A stretch of 64,000 nucleotides of DNA from Bartonella schoenbuchensis R1 (GTDB taxonomy: Bacteria > Pseudomonadota > Alphaproteobacteria > Rhizobiales > Rhizobiaceae): positions 1,252,501 to 1,316,500 of the forward strand of contig NZ_CP019789.1 of assembly GCF_002022685.1 (NCBI RefSeq), written 5' to 3'. A program made the translations under genes and the position numbers. The notes under the pieces are model-generated. The model was not told the origin of the DNA, did not search any database, and saw only the letters and a list, made by a program, of their open reading frames with translations. This document shows positions 44,801 to 54,066 of this stretch, piece by piece. Within the stretch, counting starts at the first letter, position 1. Every line of letters begins with the position of its first letter.

Positions 44801-45721
44801 ATGATTCCAAAACATATAATACGAGTAGCGTCTATTTTGACTGCAATAATGAGTTTTGCGACTTTTTCTTGGGCAAATGTAACCATTGAGCATGCTTCAG
44901 GTTCTACGTCTATTCCCGCTTCTCCCAAAAAAGTTGTAGTGTTTGATCTTGCATCACTTGATAATATGAACCACCTTGGTATCAATGTAACAGTCGGGGT
45001 TCCTGAAGGCAAAAAGCCTGTATATCTGCAACATTTTGATGATGCACGTTATGAAAAAATTGGTACTTTTTTTGAACCAAATTATGAAAAAATTGCCACC
45101 TTTCAGCCTGACCTTATTATCATCTCTTCACGTACTCAATCCAAATATAAAGATTTATCAAAAATTGCCCCAACTATTGACTTGACAGTAGGAAATGAAA
45201 ACTCTCTTAAAGACATCGAACGCAATATCACTATCCTTGGAAAAATTTTTGGCAAAGAACAAGAAGCTGAACAAGAAATCAAGAAACTCAATGAAATATT
45301 AGCAAAAGTTCGCAAAAACACCGAAGGGAAAGGCGCAGGGCTGATACTTATGACCTCTGGTGGAAAAATAAGTGCTTTGGGCCCTAAATCACGTTTTGAT
45401 ATCCTTCATTCTAGTTTTGGAATTTCTCCTGCAACAGATAAACTGATTGTGCAAAAGCATGGACAACTCATTTCACCTGAATTTATTTTCGACACAAATC
45501 CTGACTGGTTATTGGTTATTGATCGCGATGCTGCAATCGGGCGGGAAGGACAATCTGCAGCACAACTTCTCGACAATCAACTTATTCACCGTATAACAGC
45601 TTGGAAACAAAACCAGATCATCTATCTGGATTCTTGGAGTTGGTATCGAGCAAGTGGTGGTCTAACCGGATTATATGAAGCAGCAAAACAACTCAACGAA
45701 GCTTTTGCAAAAAGTAAATAA
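44801..45721 (+). CDS. Siderophore-iron ABC importer, periplasmic binding protein (FatB/CeuE type)
   Basis: The 306-residue protein belongs to the type III (helical backbone) binding proteins: PKKVVVFDLASLDNMNHLG, YEKIATFQPDLIIISSRTQ, and SWYRASGGLTGLYEAAKQL at the end. This subgroup binds catecholate siderophores in FatB, CeuE and VctP. The signal peptide cleaves near FSWA/NVTIE with no lipobox cysteine. The ATG at 44801 is preceded by AAGGAAAAGGA; upstream in-frame starts lack a ribosome site. It is the first gene of a four-gene operon. Confidence 0.88.
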   Translation: MIPKHIIRVASILTAIMSFATFSWANVTIEHASGSTSIPASPKKVVVFDLASLDNMNHLGINVTVGVPEGKKPVYLQHFDDARYEKIGTFFEPNYEKIATFQPDLIIISSRTQSKYKDLSKIAPTIDLTVGNENSLKDIERNITILGKIFGKEQEAEQEIKKLNEILAKVRKNTEGKGAGLILMTSGGKISALGPKSRFDILHSSFGISPATDKLIVQKHGQLISPEFIFDTNPDWLLVIDRDAAIGREGQSAAQLLDNQLIHRITAWKQNQIIYLDSWSWYRASGGLTGLYEAAKQLNEAFAKSK

Positions 45722-45758
45722 TTTTACAAATAACTTGCTTACCATAAAAATAAAATTT

Positions 45759-45789
45759 AATAGCGGAGGTTGTTTTAACCTCTGCTATT
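45759..45789 (+). terminator. Hairpin between binding protein and permease genes, likely attenuating terminator
   Basis: AATAGCGGAGGTT (45759-45771) pairs with AACCTCTGCTATT (45777-45789) across a five-base loop, with one mismatch, and is followed by TTCATTTTTC. It lies inside the operon, 37 bases after the binding-protein stop. Intra-operon hairpins like this usually stop part of the transcripts, giving more binding protein than permease. Confidence 0.75.
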
Positions 45790-45815
45790 TTCATTTTTCT
45801 TAAAGGAAGTTCAGT

Positions 45816-46772
45816 ATGAAAAGTTACTGGATAGCCATAATAGTTATTGTTTTACTTTCTGTCGTAAGTATTTTTGTTGGTTATTCCGATGTAACACCTT
45901 CTAGCCTATTTTCAGGAGATCCGAATGCGTGGCTTCTTTTCTGGCAAACACGTATTCCCCGCACAGCTGCAGTGCTCTTAGCAGGCATGGCGCTTGCACT
46001 CTCAGGTATGATTATGCAACTTCTTACGCGTAATCGTTTTGTTGAACCTTCAACTGCTGGAACTGTCGAATCTGCATCACTTGGTATTCTTTTTGTTATG
46101 ATTTTTGTTCCCAATATGCCTGTTCTTGGGAAAATGGCTGTTGCTACAACTTTTGCCATGGCTGGCACATTACTCTTTATGTTTTTATTACGCCAGATCC
46201 CTTTAAAATCTACCCTCATTGTACCACTTACAGGAATTATGTTGGGATATGTTATTGGTTCCTTAACCAACGCTATTGCCGATTATGAAATGCTACTTCC
46301 TTCCCTTCAAGCTTATTTGTTTGGTAGTTTTTCAATGATTCTTGATGGAAAATACGAACTGTTATGGTTATCCCTTCCTTTATGCATACTTGCCTATTTT
46401 ACTGCCGATCGCTTTACAGTGGCTGGTCTTGGAGAAGATTTAACCAACAATCTTGGCCTTAATTATCGTGCAGTCATGTTGTGGGGGCTCTTTATCATTG
46501 CGTTAATTACTGCTGTGGTTATCTGCACAGTTGGTCGTATTCCCTTTGTTGGACTCATTGTTCCAAATCTTGTTTCAAGTTACAAAGGCGATAATATGCA
46601 CCGTAGTGCTCCTTGGGTGGCAATTAGTGGCGCAGGAATGGTACTAATTTGCGATCTTTTAGGGAGAATTATTCACCATTCTTTTGAAATTCCTATCAGC
46701 GTAATGATGGGTGTTATTGGCAGCTTTATTTTCATTTTGCTTCTTTTACACTGGAGAAAACGTTTTGGGTAA
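45816..46772 (+). CDS. Siderophore-iron ABC importer, permease 1 (FecCD family)
   Basis: The 318-residue inner-membrane protein has about nine hydrophobic segments. Signatures include WQTRIPRTAAVLLAGMALALSG, MIMQLLTRNRFVEPSTAGT and GRIPFVGLIVPNLVSSYKGD, the last being the ATPase-contact loop. This order matches FatD/CeuB. It has AAAGGAAG upstream of the ATG and overlaps the second permease by eight bases. Confidence 0.92.
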   Translation: MKSYWIAIIVIVLLSVVSIFVGYSDVTPSSLFSGDPNAWLLFWQTRIPRTAAVLLAGMALALSGMIMQLLTRNRFVEPSTAGTVESASLGILFVMIFVPNMPVLGKMAVATTFAMAGTLLFMFLLRQIPLKSTLIVPLTGIMLGYVIGSLTNAIADYEMLLPSLQAYLFGSFSMILDGKYELLWLSLPLCILAYFTADRFTVAGLGEDLTNNLGLNYRAVMLWGLFIIALITAVVICTVGRIPFVGLIVPNLVSSYKGDNMHRSAPWVAISGAGMVLICDLLGRIIHHSFEIPISVMMGVIGSFIFILLLLHWRKRFG

Positions 46773-47715
46773 AAAGAAAGCAACTATTCTCGTATTAACA
46801 ACGCTTATTGTCATAGCATGTGTTGTAAGCAGCCTTTATATGACATGGAACATAACTATTTATACGTGGACATTTCGTTTAACAAAATTAGTTTCTCTTC
46901 TTCTTATTGCTTATACAATAGCTGTTTCTACTGTTTTATTTCAGACAATTATTAACAATCGTCTTCTTACTCCCTCTATTATGGGGTTTGATCAACTTTA
47001 TATTTTAATTAAAACTGCCACTCTTTATTATCTTGGTTCTCTTTCTTTACCCTTTTTGAATGAAGAAGGACAATTTATTTTTGAAGCACTTATTTTGATT
47101 GTTTTTTCAATAAGTCTTTTCCATTTTCTATTTTCAGGAAACCTTAGAGGATTTCATCTTACTTTATTAATTGGCGTTGTTTTAGGCGGATTTTTCTTCA
47201 GCTTGCGTATGTTTATGCAATTACAACTCAACCCAGATCAAATGATGAATTTGACTGACATCATGTTTGCGAATTTTAATAAATTAAATACATCATTAGT
47301 AAGCTTTTCTACAATCATTGTCCTCATCATTAGCTTGATTGGTTGGCGTTTGCATTATTTGCTTGATGTTCTTGCTCTCGGGCATGAAGCTGCTCTTAAT
47401 CTTGGAGTTGATTACCGCAAAAGTGCTACAGTTATTCTCATTTTTGTTTCTATTCTTGTATCCATTTCGACAGCACTTGTTGGGCCAGTCACATTTTTTG
47501 GATTGTTAGTGGCTAATTTGGCTTATGAATTATCACCTCAGGCAAAACACAGTGTTGTTGTGCCAATCGCAATATTATTGGCCATCATTTGTTTGGTTGG
47601 TGGACAATTTATCTTAGAACAATTCTTAAATATGGGAGGACGCTTAAGTTTTATTATTGAATGTTGTGGTGGTATTGTTTTCTTAACTTTGTTGATGAAG
47701 GGAAAATTCAAATGA
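46765..47715 (+). CDS. Siderophore-iron ABC importer, permease 2 (FecCD family)
   Basis: The protein is a second FecCD-family permease of about 316 residues, equivalent to FatC/CeuC, with motifs NNRLLTPSIMGFDQLYIL, ALGHEAALNLGVDYRK and VGPVTFFGLLVANLAYEL. I place the start at the TTG at 46765, eight bases after TGGAG; upstream starts would extend far into the first permease. Its stop overlaps the ATPase start (ATGA). Confidence 0.9.
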   Translation: MGKKKATILVLTTLIVIACVVSSLYMTWNITIYTWTFRLTKLVSLLLIAYTIAVSTVLFQTIINNRLLTPSIMGFDQLYILIKTATLYYLGSLSLPFLNEEGQFIFEALILIVFSISLFHFLFSGNLRGFHLTLLIGVVLGGFFFSLRMFMQLQLNPDQMMNLTDIMFANFNKLNTSLVSFSTIIVLIISLIGWRLHYLLDVLALGHEAALNLGVDYRKSATVILIFVSILVSISTALVGPVTFFGLLVANLAYELSPQAKHSVVVPIAILLAIICLVGGQFILEQFLNMGGRLSFIIECCGGIVFLTLLMKGKFK

Positions 47716-48468
47716 TTGAAATCAATCATCTTTCCAAAACTTATGGAGCCAGATTGGTTATTGATAATTTATGCCTTCAGCTACCAAAGGGGGGATTATT
47801 TCTCTTATTGGTCCCAATGGTTCTGGAAAATCAACTCTTTTAATGATGATAAGACGTCTTCTGCCAAGTGACAAAGGTACAATTAACATCGATGGTCTTG
47901 ATATTTATAAAACTCCCCATGATGTTTTAGCTAAAAAACTCTCACTTTTGCGCCAAGATAATCCTTTGTCCGTCCGCTTAACCGTATATGATTTAGTGAG
48001 CTTTGGACGCTACCCTTATTCAAAAGGTCGGTATAATAATGAAGATAAACAGTTCATTGACAGTGCTATTCGATATCTGGGTTTACAAGATCTAAAAACA
48101 CGATTTTTAGATGAACTTTCTGGGGGCAGCGTCAACGAGCTTTTATTGCAATGGTCATCTGTCAAGATACTCATTATGTATTATTAGACGAACCATTGAA
48201 TAATCTTGATATGAAACATTCCGTTTCCATAATGAAGCAATTACGCCGTACTGCCAATGAATTAAAAAAAACCATTCTTCTTGTCATGCATGATATTAAT
48301 TTTGCATCATCTTATTCAGACATGATTGTTGCACTCAAAGACGGCAAAGCAGCTTATTGTGGCAACCCAAAAGAAATTATACGTCCAGAAATTCTCAAAG
48401 AGATTTATGATATGGATATTCAAGTAAAAACAATCAATAATGTGCCCATAGCTCTCTATTATCAATAA
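47712..48468 (+). pseudogene. Siderophore-iron ABC importer, ATPase, two frameshifts
   Basis: The ATPase of the operon is written in three frames. The first break is in the G6 run 47789-47794, the second in the G5 run 48122-48126. One extra G in each gives 252 residues with Walker A GPNGSGKST, signature DELSGGQRQRAFIAM, Walker B YVLLDEPLNNLD and H-loop VMHDINFA, typical of FatE/CeuD. As written the importer would lack its energy source. Both breaks being single-base G losses suggests the defect may be technical. Confidence 0.87.
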
Positions 48469-48535
48469 TTTTAAGATTCTTCTTTTAAACTTGCACACAC
48501 TTTAAAATCTGCTAGAAACAATGAAAGTTGCATGT

Positions 48536-48609
48536 TGGGGAATAGTTTAATGGTAGAACAGCGGACTCTGACTCCGTTAATCTTGGTTCGAATCCAGGTT
48601 CCCCAGCCA
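48536..48609 (+). tRNA. tRNA-Gln (anticodon CUG), CCA encoded
   Basis: The cloverleaf starts TGGGGAA and ends TTCCCCA-G-CCA. The anticodon stem is GCGGA/TCCGT with loop CTCTGAC, and the T-arm is CTTGG-TTCGAAT-CCAGG. The anticodon CTG decodes CAG. The integrase gene starts 80 bases beyond, pointing at it, so this tRNA is the probable attachment site of the prophage. Confidence 0.95.
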
Positions 48610-48686
48610 AATATCAATAAAATCAATGAGTTATATAGAAGTTAGGGATTTTTGATTCCATTGATTCTATTAAGTTTTTTTGTGCA

Positions 48687-49730
48687 CTATCCCGCACCTT
48701 TTTGAAGCTTTTTAATTGCTTCTATGGCGAGTCGTTTTCTATCAGCTGTCTTTGTATAGAGTGATGCCATATCGTCTTCAGTCCATCCAAAAATTGCTTT
48801 GAGTTGTGAAACAGTAGCTCCTGCATTGGCAGCTCTTGTTGCGGCTAATTTTCTCAAACCATGGGCTGATTTTTTTATTCCCGCTGCATTACATGCTTTC
48901 CTAAACAGATTGCCAAAACTTTCTTTAGTAAGTTTTTTTCCTTCTTTCCCGCAAATAAATGTCTCATTTCCGATGGGACCGGCTTCAAGAGTTTTTGCTA
49001 ACTCAGGTAAAATGGGAAGAAACACATCTGTTTGGAACTTGCTCTTTTCTGTCTTTAAATGAATAATATTATCCGTTACATCCTTCCAACCGACGCGCAC
49101 AACATCTCCCCGTCGTAAGCCTGTGTAGAGAAGAACATCAATCCATACGCGTTCATGCGTTCCAAGAGGCCATCGTTGATGATATTTATCGATGTCTTCT
49201 TCTAACCATGGAGAAAAACCCTCTGTATTAAAGGATTTGGGTGGTTTGATATTAAAGGCAGGGTTTCTGTGCAAAAGAGAATTATCAACTGCCCAATTGA
49301 AAAGACCATTTAAGGCTGTCAAAAAATGCCTTGCAGCGGCAGGAGTCTCACGTCTTCTCTCTACCGCATCAAGAATATGCTGTTTTTCTATACTTTTATA
49401 GGAACAAGTACCAATATGTTGAGAAATATTATTTAGGATTCTTTGTTTAACTTTTTTGGTTGATTCCGCTTGATTATGCCATTGCATACTTTGCAAATAT
49501 TGGTGCATCAGCCAATCAAAAGAACCTTCCATAAGTCTAGTACGTTTTATTTGTCTTGGAAGGCCGTTTTGCGCTTCTTTGAGAGCAAGTGTATAATTGT
49601 CAACAAATTCTTGCGTTCCATAAGTTCCGTATACCCTATACCTTTGACCATGCCCGATACGCACATACCATATGGTTTTACCATGGCGCGTAATTTCTTT
49701 GATAAGGTGGGGAGGCCGTGGTTTAGGCAT
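48687..49730 (-). CDS. Tyrosine recombinase/integrase
   Basis: The 347-residue integrase has an N-terminal SAM-like DNA-binding domain (about 70-160) and a C-terminal catalytic domain. Catalytic residues are Arg in LYTGLRRGDVVRV, the HxxR box in AHGLRKLAATRAA, and the nucleophile Tyr in MASLYTKTADRKRL. The lysine of the beta-hairpin (KTEKSKFQTDVFLP) is also present. It is the outermost prophage gene and lies next to the tRNA-Gln gene it presumably targets. Confidence 0.93.
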   Translation of the reverse strand: MPKPRPPHLIKEITRHGKTIWYVRIGHGQRYRVYGTYGTQEFVDNYTLALKEAQNGLPRQIKRTRLMEGSFDWLMHQYLQSMQWHNQAESTKKVKQRILNNISQHIGTCSYKSIEKQHILDAVERRRETPAAARHFLTALNGLFNWAVDNSLLHRNPAFNIKPPKSFNTEGFSPWLEEDIDKYHQRWPLGTHERVWIDVLLYTGLRRGDVVRVGWKDVTDNIIHLKTEKSKFQTDVFLPILPELAKTLEAGPIGNETFICGKEGKKLTKESFGNLFRKACNAAGIKKSAHGLRKLAATRAANAGATVSQLKAIFGWTEDDMASLYTKTADRKRLAIEAIKKLQKGAG

Positions 49731-49732
49731 GA

Positions 49733-49984
49733 CTAGAACTTAATACCGTCAACAGAACGGCAAGTGTTTTGAGTATTATATTCTCCTTGCTCATCTTCCA
49801 ATGGAGGAAAATCATCAATGTTAAAGAGATTACAGTCTTTAGTTGATGGTGTTGTTATTGCTTTGAGATAAATTAAGAGTTCACCGGTTGGTTTGATTTC
49901 GATTAACTCACAACCTTGCTTTTTAGCCTCTCGTAAAGCCCGAGCAATGGCTGGCTGTGTTATAGTAGGGTAGCGATGAGCCAT
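49733..49984 (-). CDS. Small conserved phage protein next to integrase
   Basis: The 83-residue protein begins MAHRYPTITQPAIARALREAK, then ELIEIKPTGELLIYL. Similar short proteins sit directly upstream of integrases in many Rhizobiales prophages; the role is unknown, though an excisionase-like function is conceivable from position alone. The start at 49984 is supported by AAGGA nine bases upstream. Its stop lies two bases before the integrase start. Confidence 0.7.
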   Translation of the reverse strand: MAHRYPTITQPAIARALREAKKQGCELIEIKPTGELLIYLKAITTPSTKDCNLFNIDDFPPLEDEQGEYNTQNTCRSVDGIKF

Positions 49985-50111
49985 GTTAAATTTCCTTAAT
50001 TTTGAGTGCACCCCACCTGTGGTGAAAAGTGTGCATGTGTGTGAAAGTGATTTCAAATTGGGTGGGGGCGCTTTAGAAGGAGACGTGAGGAAAAAAGCAC
50101 CCCCTATGGGG

Positions 50112-50732
50112 TTAAGCAGCTTGCGTAAAGACACGCGTTTCTTGTTCTATTTCTTCTAAAAAAGTTTCGACAGCCTTATTGATACGTTCAATCTGCTCAT
50201 CATCGCGTTGAACGCGTTGAACTTTGATACATAAGTGAGGTGATTTATCTACAAACAAGGGGTTGTAGCTAACAAAATCACACCATTTTCGCCCTGTGCA
50301 AGCCATTTGGAATTGCATTTGTAAGATATATTCAGGCTTGATTTCACTATCTAGCAAAAAACGTGTATACGTTGTTAGTTGAGGGCATTTGACCTCTATG
50401 AGCCCCTCATCACCAATAAGACCATCAGGACTAGCCCCTGCCATTTCAATTGTCGGATGAGGAATAAATCCGCACCGTGTGACAGTAACCAAACGTCTAA
50501 GGCTGTATTTTTGAATTGCACTGTCTTCATATTTACGTCCCCATCGCATAGCATGTGTTTCATAAGATAGACTTGTTATGCCCGTTAAGCGTTCTCCAAT
50601 GAGTTTGAGTTTGTACTCTTCATATTTACTTGTAGGTGAGCCTTTAGCTGTTTTATCAACGATGCTGTTAATATTTGAAGCTGTGACTTTACCTAAACGA
50701 GCTTGAAACCACTCTGGTGTTCTTTGTTCCAT
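50112..50732 (-). CDS. YqaJ-family phage exonuclease (lambda Exo-like)
   Basis: The 206-residue nuclease shows the YqaJ order: WFQARLGKVTASNI near the N-terminus, WGRKYEDSAIQKY, the PD-(D/E)XK core GASPDGLIGDEGLIEVKCP, and QMQFQMACTGRKWCDFVSY. It degrades one strand of a DNA duplex so that its partner annealase can act. The bet gene follows directly upstream (one-base gap), giving a complete Red-type pair. Confidence 0.92.
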   Translation of the reverse strand: MEQRTPEWFQARLGKVTASNINSIVDKTAKGSPTSKYEEYKLKLIGERLTGITSLSYETHAMRWGRKYEDSAIQKYSLRRLVTVTRCGFIPHPTIEMAGASPDGLIGDEGLIEVKCPQLTTYTRFLLDSEIKPEYILQMQFQMACTGRKWCDFVSYNPLFVDKSPHLCIKVQRVQRDDEQIERINKAVETFLEEIEQETRVFTQAA

Positions 50733-50733
50733 A

Positions 50734-51524
50734 TCACACCCCTGGTAGATCTTGTTGAGTTGGTGTGTGTGGTTGTTTTGGTGAAGGCAAAGTTTGTTGC
50801 TCTTCTTCCATTTGGAAGCGTTGCCTTTCCTTTAAACCTTCTAAAATAATTTGCCCCGTCTCATGAGACATTTCTGTGAGGCTTGCGACTTTTGCAAAAG
50901 AGAGTACCTTTTTTTCTTCTGTTTTTGTTTGTTCCATTAATTCTCTGATTTGTGCAAGCACTTCATCAGATACCCTCTCGTTTTGGGGATTGTGATTAAC
51001 TTCACTGATAAAAGCCTCATCAATACAATCAGCTTCATATTCGTTATAGATATTAGGAAGACCGAATGCATAACGTGCACACTGTGTAATAGCCTTATGA
51101 CGTAACATACGAATAGGATATTTTCTCCAATGTTCCGTGTCGCGTTTACATTCTTCCATCTCTTCAGAGATTTCTATTGGATATTTAATGTTCTTCAAAT
51201 ATATAGCGCATTCATAAGCAATTACCTTGCCTTCATTATCGCGTTCTTTTTTAATTTCATTCCATTAAAGTTAGGACGTGAACGTATGATATTGAGCCAT
51301 CCTTCAATAGAAGTCATCACACTAATACCGCCCCCTCTTTTAGGGATGACGTATATTTCTTTGTCTAGAGGATTTAACCTATACCTATCGGCAAGGTAGA
51401 TAAAATCTTCAAAATCTTCCTTAGAAATATTGAAATTGATACAATTCTTTATGATCTTTTTGCAAAATTCTTGTTCTGATAAACCATATTTCTGCGCCAC
51501 TGTTGCTACGATAGAAGTTGTCAT
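50734..51524 (-). pseudogene. Bet/RecT-family single-strand annealing protein, one frameshift
   Basis: Two frames (51524-51222 and from about 51250 to 50734) are one gene: MTTSIVATVAQKYGLSEQEF, then YVIPKRGGGISVMTSIEGWL, then EHWRKYPIRMLRHKAITQCA. The break is a T6 run at 51247-51252. One extra A on the coding strand restores MKLKKERDNEGKVIAYECAI and a 263-residue protein, the size of lambda Bet. It anneals single-stranded DNA during phage recombination together with the YqaJ exonuclease. Confidence 0.88.
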
Positions 51525-51535
51525 TATCTTTATCC

Positions 51536-52294
51536 TTAATGCAGCGTCTGTTTTTGGAGTTGCTCACTTAAGTATGCTAATCCTTTGGGTGTAATCTTTG
51601 CACTGAGAACAGTTCTTCCTCTTCCACTGGCGGTTTGAATGGTGTGGGCTTCACAATCCATCAATCCTCTATTGATTTTATCCTGACGAGGTAACAAACG
51701 TTTATCCATGCCACTACGATAAGCCCAATAATTATTAAGCAAGCGGCTTGTTAAATCTTTGGGGAGTAAGCCTAATATTTTTGCTGCTTCGCTTATACCA
51801 AACAAACCATCAGATCGTTCTAAACGTTTAAGTGCTTCTGCCTTTGGGATTAACTGAGCAATGACATGATCTTTGCGTTCATTTTCATTTTTTAAGTGCG
51901 TAAAAACACCTAACATGACTTGGGGATTTGAATAGTCAATTTGAGGGGTTGTTACTTGTTTTGCTTTCCGTTCACACTCAATGAAATATTGACGAGCTTG
52001 TTTACCTCTCTCATTACGTTCAACCATAGCAAGTTCTTTCGCCATGTCTAAAGTAAGATGATAGTTTATTACAAGGACAGCTCTAGATTTTGCGTTCCCC
52101 AATTTTGGGGACCGCAAATCTTGTGTTTTTATAAAGTCTTTTCCTTCTTCAAATTCATATTGACCAATACGATCTTTAATCCAAGTAGAAAAATCTTTTC
52201 CTATTTCCAAAAAAGCATGTAATTCACGTGCATTGACTGTCTGAACAGGTTCTTGATTAATTGTATTGTTATGAATAGCGATAAGCGCTTCCAT
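51536..52294 (-). CDS. Phage antirepressor (AntA N-domain, KilAC/Ant C-domain)
   Basis: The 252-residue protein has an AntA domain at the N-terminus (VQTVNARELHAFLEIGKDFSTWI, VINYHLTLDMAKELAMVER) and an Ant/KilA-C domain at the C-terminus (RSDGLFGISEAAKILGLLPKDL, KINRGLMDCEAHTIQTASG). Such proteins bind and inactivate phage repressors. The start at 52294 has GAGG six bases upstream. It is a full-length relative of the truncated genes at 57762 and 58426. Confidence 0.88.
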   Translation of the reverse strand: MEALIAIHNNTINQEPVQTVNARELHAFLEIGKDFSTWIKDRIGQYEFEEGKDFIKTQDLRSPKLGNAKSRAVLVINYHLTLDMAKELAMVERNERGKQARQYFIECERKAKQVTTPQIDYSNPQVMLGVFTHLKNENERKDHVIAQLIPKAEALKRLERSDGLFGISEAAKILGLLPKDLTSRLLNNYWAYRSGMDKRLLPRQDKINRGLMDCEAHTIQTASGRGRTVLSAKITPKGLAYLSEQLQKQTLH

Positions 52295-52346
52295 TGCAAA
52301 CCTCATAGTGTTTGGATTAATTTTCAGATGTGTTGGGAAAAAAGGG

Positions 52347-52703
52347 TTATTGCTGACAATTACTGTAGAATGGACTTGTATTTTCCCGTTCTCTTATTTT
52401 GTCTAAGACATCACTGTATGCCCAGCTGTCAGCTATAAAGGGATATGGGGCATCTTCTACAAAATAATAATGGTCATTATCGTTTAAGTATTTTTGAACA
52501 TAAAGTTCAGCAACTTCTTCAGAAATATCATCATAACGGTTTGAATGAAGATCAATGCGGAGGATACTTACAACATCACCTACACCGTTAATAATGTTCA
52601 TGATTTCAGTTTCATCAATTGGTCCTGATGAAGAAAGGTGATGACCATCATCACACACAGCTAACAGAATCTCATGATCAGTTACAGAAACCTGTTTATT
52701 CAT
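52347..52703 (-). CDS. Hypothetical phage protein
   Basis: The 118-residue acidic protein (VSVTDHEILLAVCDDGHHLS, HYYFVEDAPYPFIADSWAYS) is not recognised. The start at 52703 is supported by GGAGG nine bases upstream. Two repressor-type palindromes lie 57-95 bases upstream, so it is probably the first gene of the repressed leftward early operon leading to bet, exo and integrase. Confidence 0.6.
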   Translation of the reverse strand: MNKQVSVTDHEILLAVCDDGHHLSSSGPIDETEIMNIINGVGDVVSILRIDLHSNRYDDISEEVAELYVQKYLNDNDHYYFVEDAPYPFIADSWAYSDVLDKIRERENTSPFYSNCQQ

Positions 52704-52759
52704 TTTCCATCCCCTCCATTCCATGTTAGTAAATGTTTATTTGTAGTGTATATAAGTCA

Positions 52760-52798
52760 GTACATTATGTACCAAATATAGTCAAGTACATTTTGTAC
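52760..52798. promoter_or_regulatory. Two palindromic operators for the leftward operon
   Basis: GTACATTATGTAC (52760-52772) and GTACATTTTGTAC (52786-52798) are 13-base palindromes with a 26-base centre-to-centre spacing. The same motif recurs in the divergent repressor promoter region at 53596-53666. This is the layout expected of the binding sites of the CI-like repressor. Confidence 0.75.
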
Positions 52799-52975
52799 TT
52801 ATTTTATAAAAATAATAAAAAAAGGGAAATAATCTGTGTTTTTTTATCTCTATAAGAATCACTTTATTATATAGAGTGTCAAAAATGCTCAGGCTTGTTG
52901 TTAGGAATCAACAAAACGCAGCCGCGATTCCACTGATAGCATTTAATTTTAAGTAGATGAAAGATGATTATAGTA

Positions 52976-53593
52976 TTACATTTCAAGAATAGTACGCCGT
53001 ACACGACCTATTATTGAGATAGCACCTTCGAGTTTTGGAGCATTTATTGTTTTATCATATGAGGCGGGTTGAAAAGGAGGATTATCATTTGGCCTATATC
53101 GTTTATATGTTGCCTTTCCAGTTTCATCTGCAATGACATAACAAGCATTTGGTACAAGTTTCTTATCTCGCATATTTACAAATATTATAGAATCTGGAGG
53201 ACTAATTTTATTCATGGACGAACCATCCACGCGCAAAGCAATCCACTCACCCGCTGGAAGATTGACAGCTTCGATCATAGAACAATCCAAAAAATCCGTT
53301 ATACCGTCTTGCTCACTTAATTCTCCAGCACTAACCCACGAAATTAAAGGAACGCTCTCACTGAGGCTAGGATTATCTTGAGAAGACTTGCCATACAAAA
53401 TCCATCCAGGATCTACATTAAATACCTCTCCATATCGTCCAGCCATTTGACGCGAGATAGCGCGATTTCCATTTTCATTACTAATTAATGTATTAACATT
53501 GAGACTTGGTATAGCACGTGCGGCTTCGCTCGGTGTTAAATACCCAGCGCGCTCACGTGCCATTTTAAGTCTATCTTTTGGTAAAAGAATCAT
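52976..53593 (-). CDS. CI-like phage repressor (XRE helix-turn-helix plus S24 peptidase)
   Basis: The 205-residue protein combines an XRE-type HTH (LKMARERAGYLTPSEAARAI, about residues 9-60) with a LexA/S24 autoprotease domain. The cleavage site is the Ala-Gly in WVSAGELS; the serine nucleophile lies in RVDGSSMNKISPPDS and the general-base lysine in KATYKRYRP. It should keep the prophage silent and self-cleave after RecA activation. The ATG at 53593 is preferred because a putative operator occupies the stretch up to a GTG at 53608, which is the alternative start. Confidence 0.92.
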   Translation of the reverse strand: MILLPKDRLKMARERAGYLTPSEAARAIPSLNVNTLISNENGNRAISRQMAGRYGEVFNVDPGWILYGKSSQDNPSLSESVPLISWVSAGELSEQDGITDFLDCSMIEAVNLPAGEWIALRVDGSSMNKISPPDSIIFVNMRDKKLVPNACYVIADETGKATYKRYRPNDNPPFQPASYDKTINAPKLEGAISIIGRVRRTILEM

Positions 53594-53595
53594 TT

Positions 53596-53666
53596 GTACA
53601 TTATCCACTATTTTTTCTGTTCAATGTGTACGATTTTATCTTGATTTTAAATTGTACGTAATGTAC
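53596..53666. promoter_or_regulatory. Divergent repressor/early-gene operator region
   Basis: Between the repressor and the rightward early gene lie GTACATTATCCAC (53596-53608, a half-conserved site), a weaker GTACGATTTTATC (53628-53640) and the palindrome GTACGTAATGTAC (53654-53666). They match the operators at 52760-52798. The last one is ten bases before the start of the rightward gene, so occupancy would block it; the first overlaps the repressor start and could give autoregulation. Confidence 0.7.
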
Positions 53667-53676
53667 TGTTGTTGCT

Positions 53677-54066
53677 ATGGTTAATAATTTTTCTGTTAAA
53701 AATTTAATTGAGTTCTGGGGATCTATACGCCAATTCGCAGAAGAAGTTGGATGTAGTTATGAAGCCGCGCGTAAAATGCGCGATCGTAATAGTATTTCTC
53801 CTAAATATTGGAACATAATTATTCAATTGTCTCAATCCAAAGGGTTATCTTGGATTACAATAAATTGGTTTCTTCATACATATGAGAACAAATCTCGTAA
53901 AATCTACTTTCCAATGACAAAACACCATAAAGATGCTGTTTATTCCGCGAAAAATCTTACTGTACCAGATGGATCACAGCTAACAACATCTACGTTTTTG
54001 GAAATTTCCACAGATAATGAGCATCAACAGAATAATTCGTCCTATCAAACAGAAGAAAGATTATGA
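53677..54066 (+). CDS. Cro-position DNA-binding protein (carph-isopro-like HTH)
   Basis: The 129-residue protein begins FWGSIRQFAEEVGCSYEAAR, then RNSISPKYWNIIIQLSQ, the pattern of small phage HTH proteins in which a helix-turn-helix is followed by an Ile-x-Pro-x-Tyr-Trp segment. Its position, divergent from the repressor and first in the rightward operon, is that of Cro. The C-terminal half is polar and unrecognised. It overlaps the next gene by four bases. Confidence 0.7.
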   Translation: MVNNFSVKNLIEFWGSIRQFAEEVGCSYEAARKMRDRNSISPKYWNIIIQLSQSKGLSWITINWFLHTYENKSRKIYFPMTKHHKDAVYSAKNLTVPDGSQLTTSTFLEISTDNEHQQNNSSYQTEERL

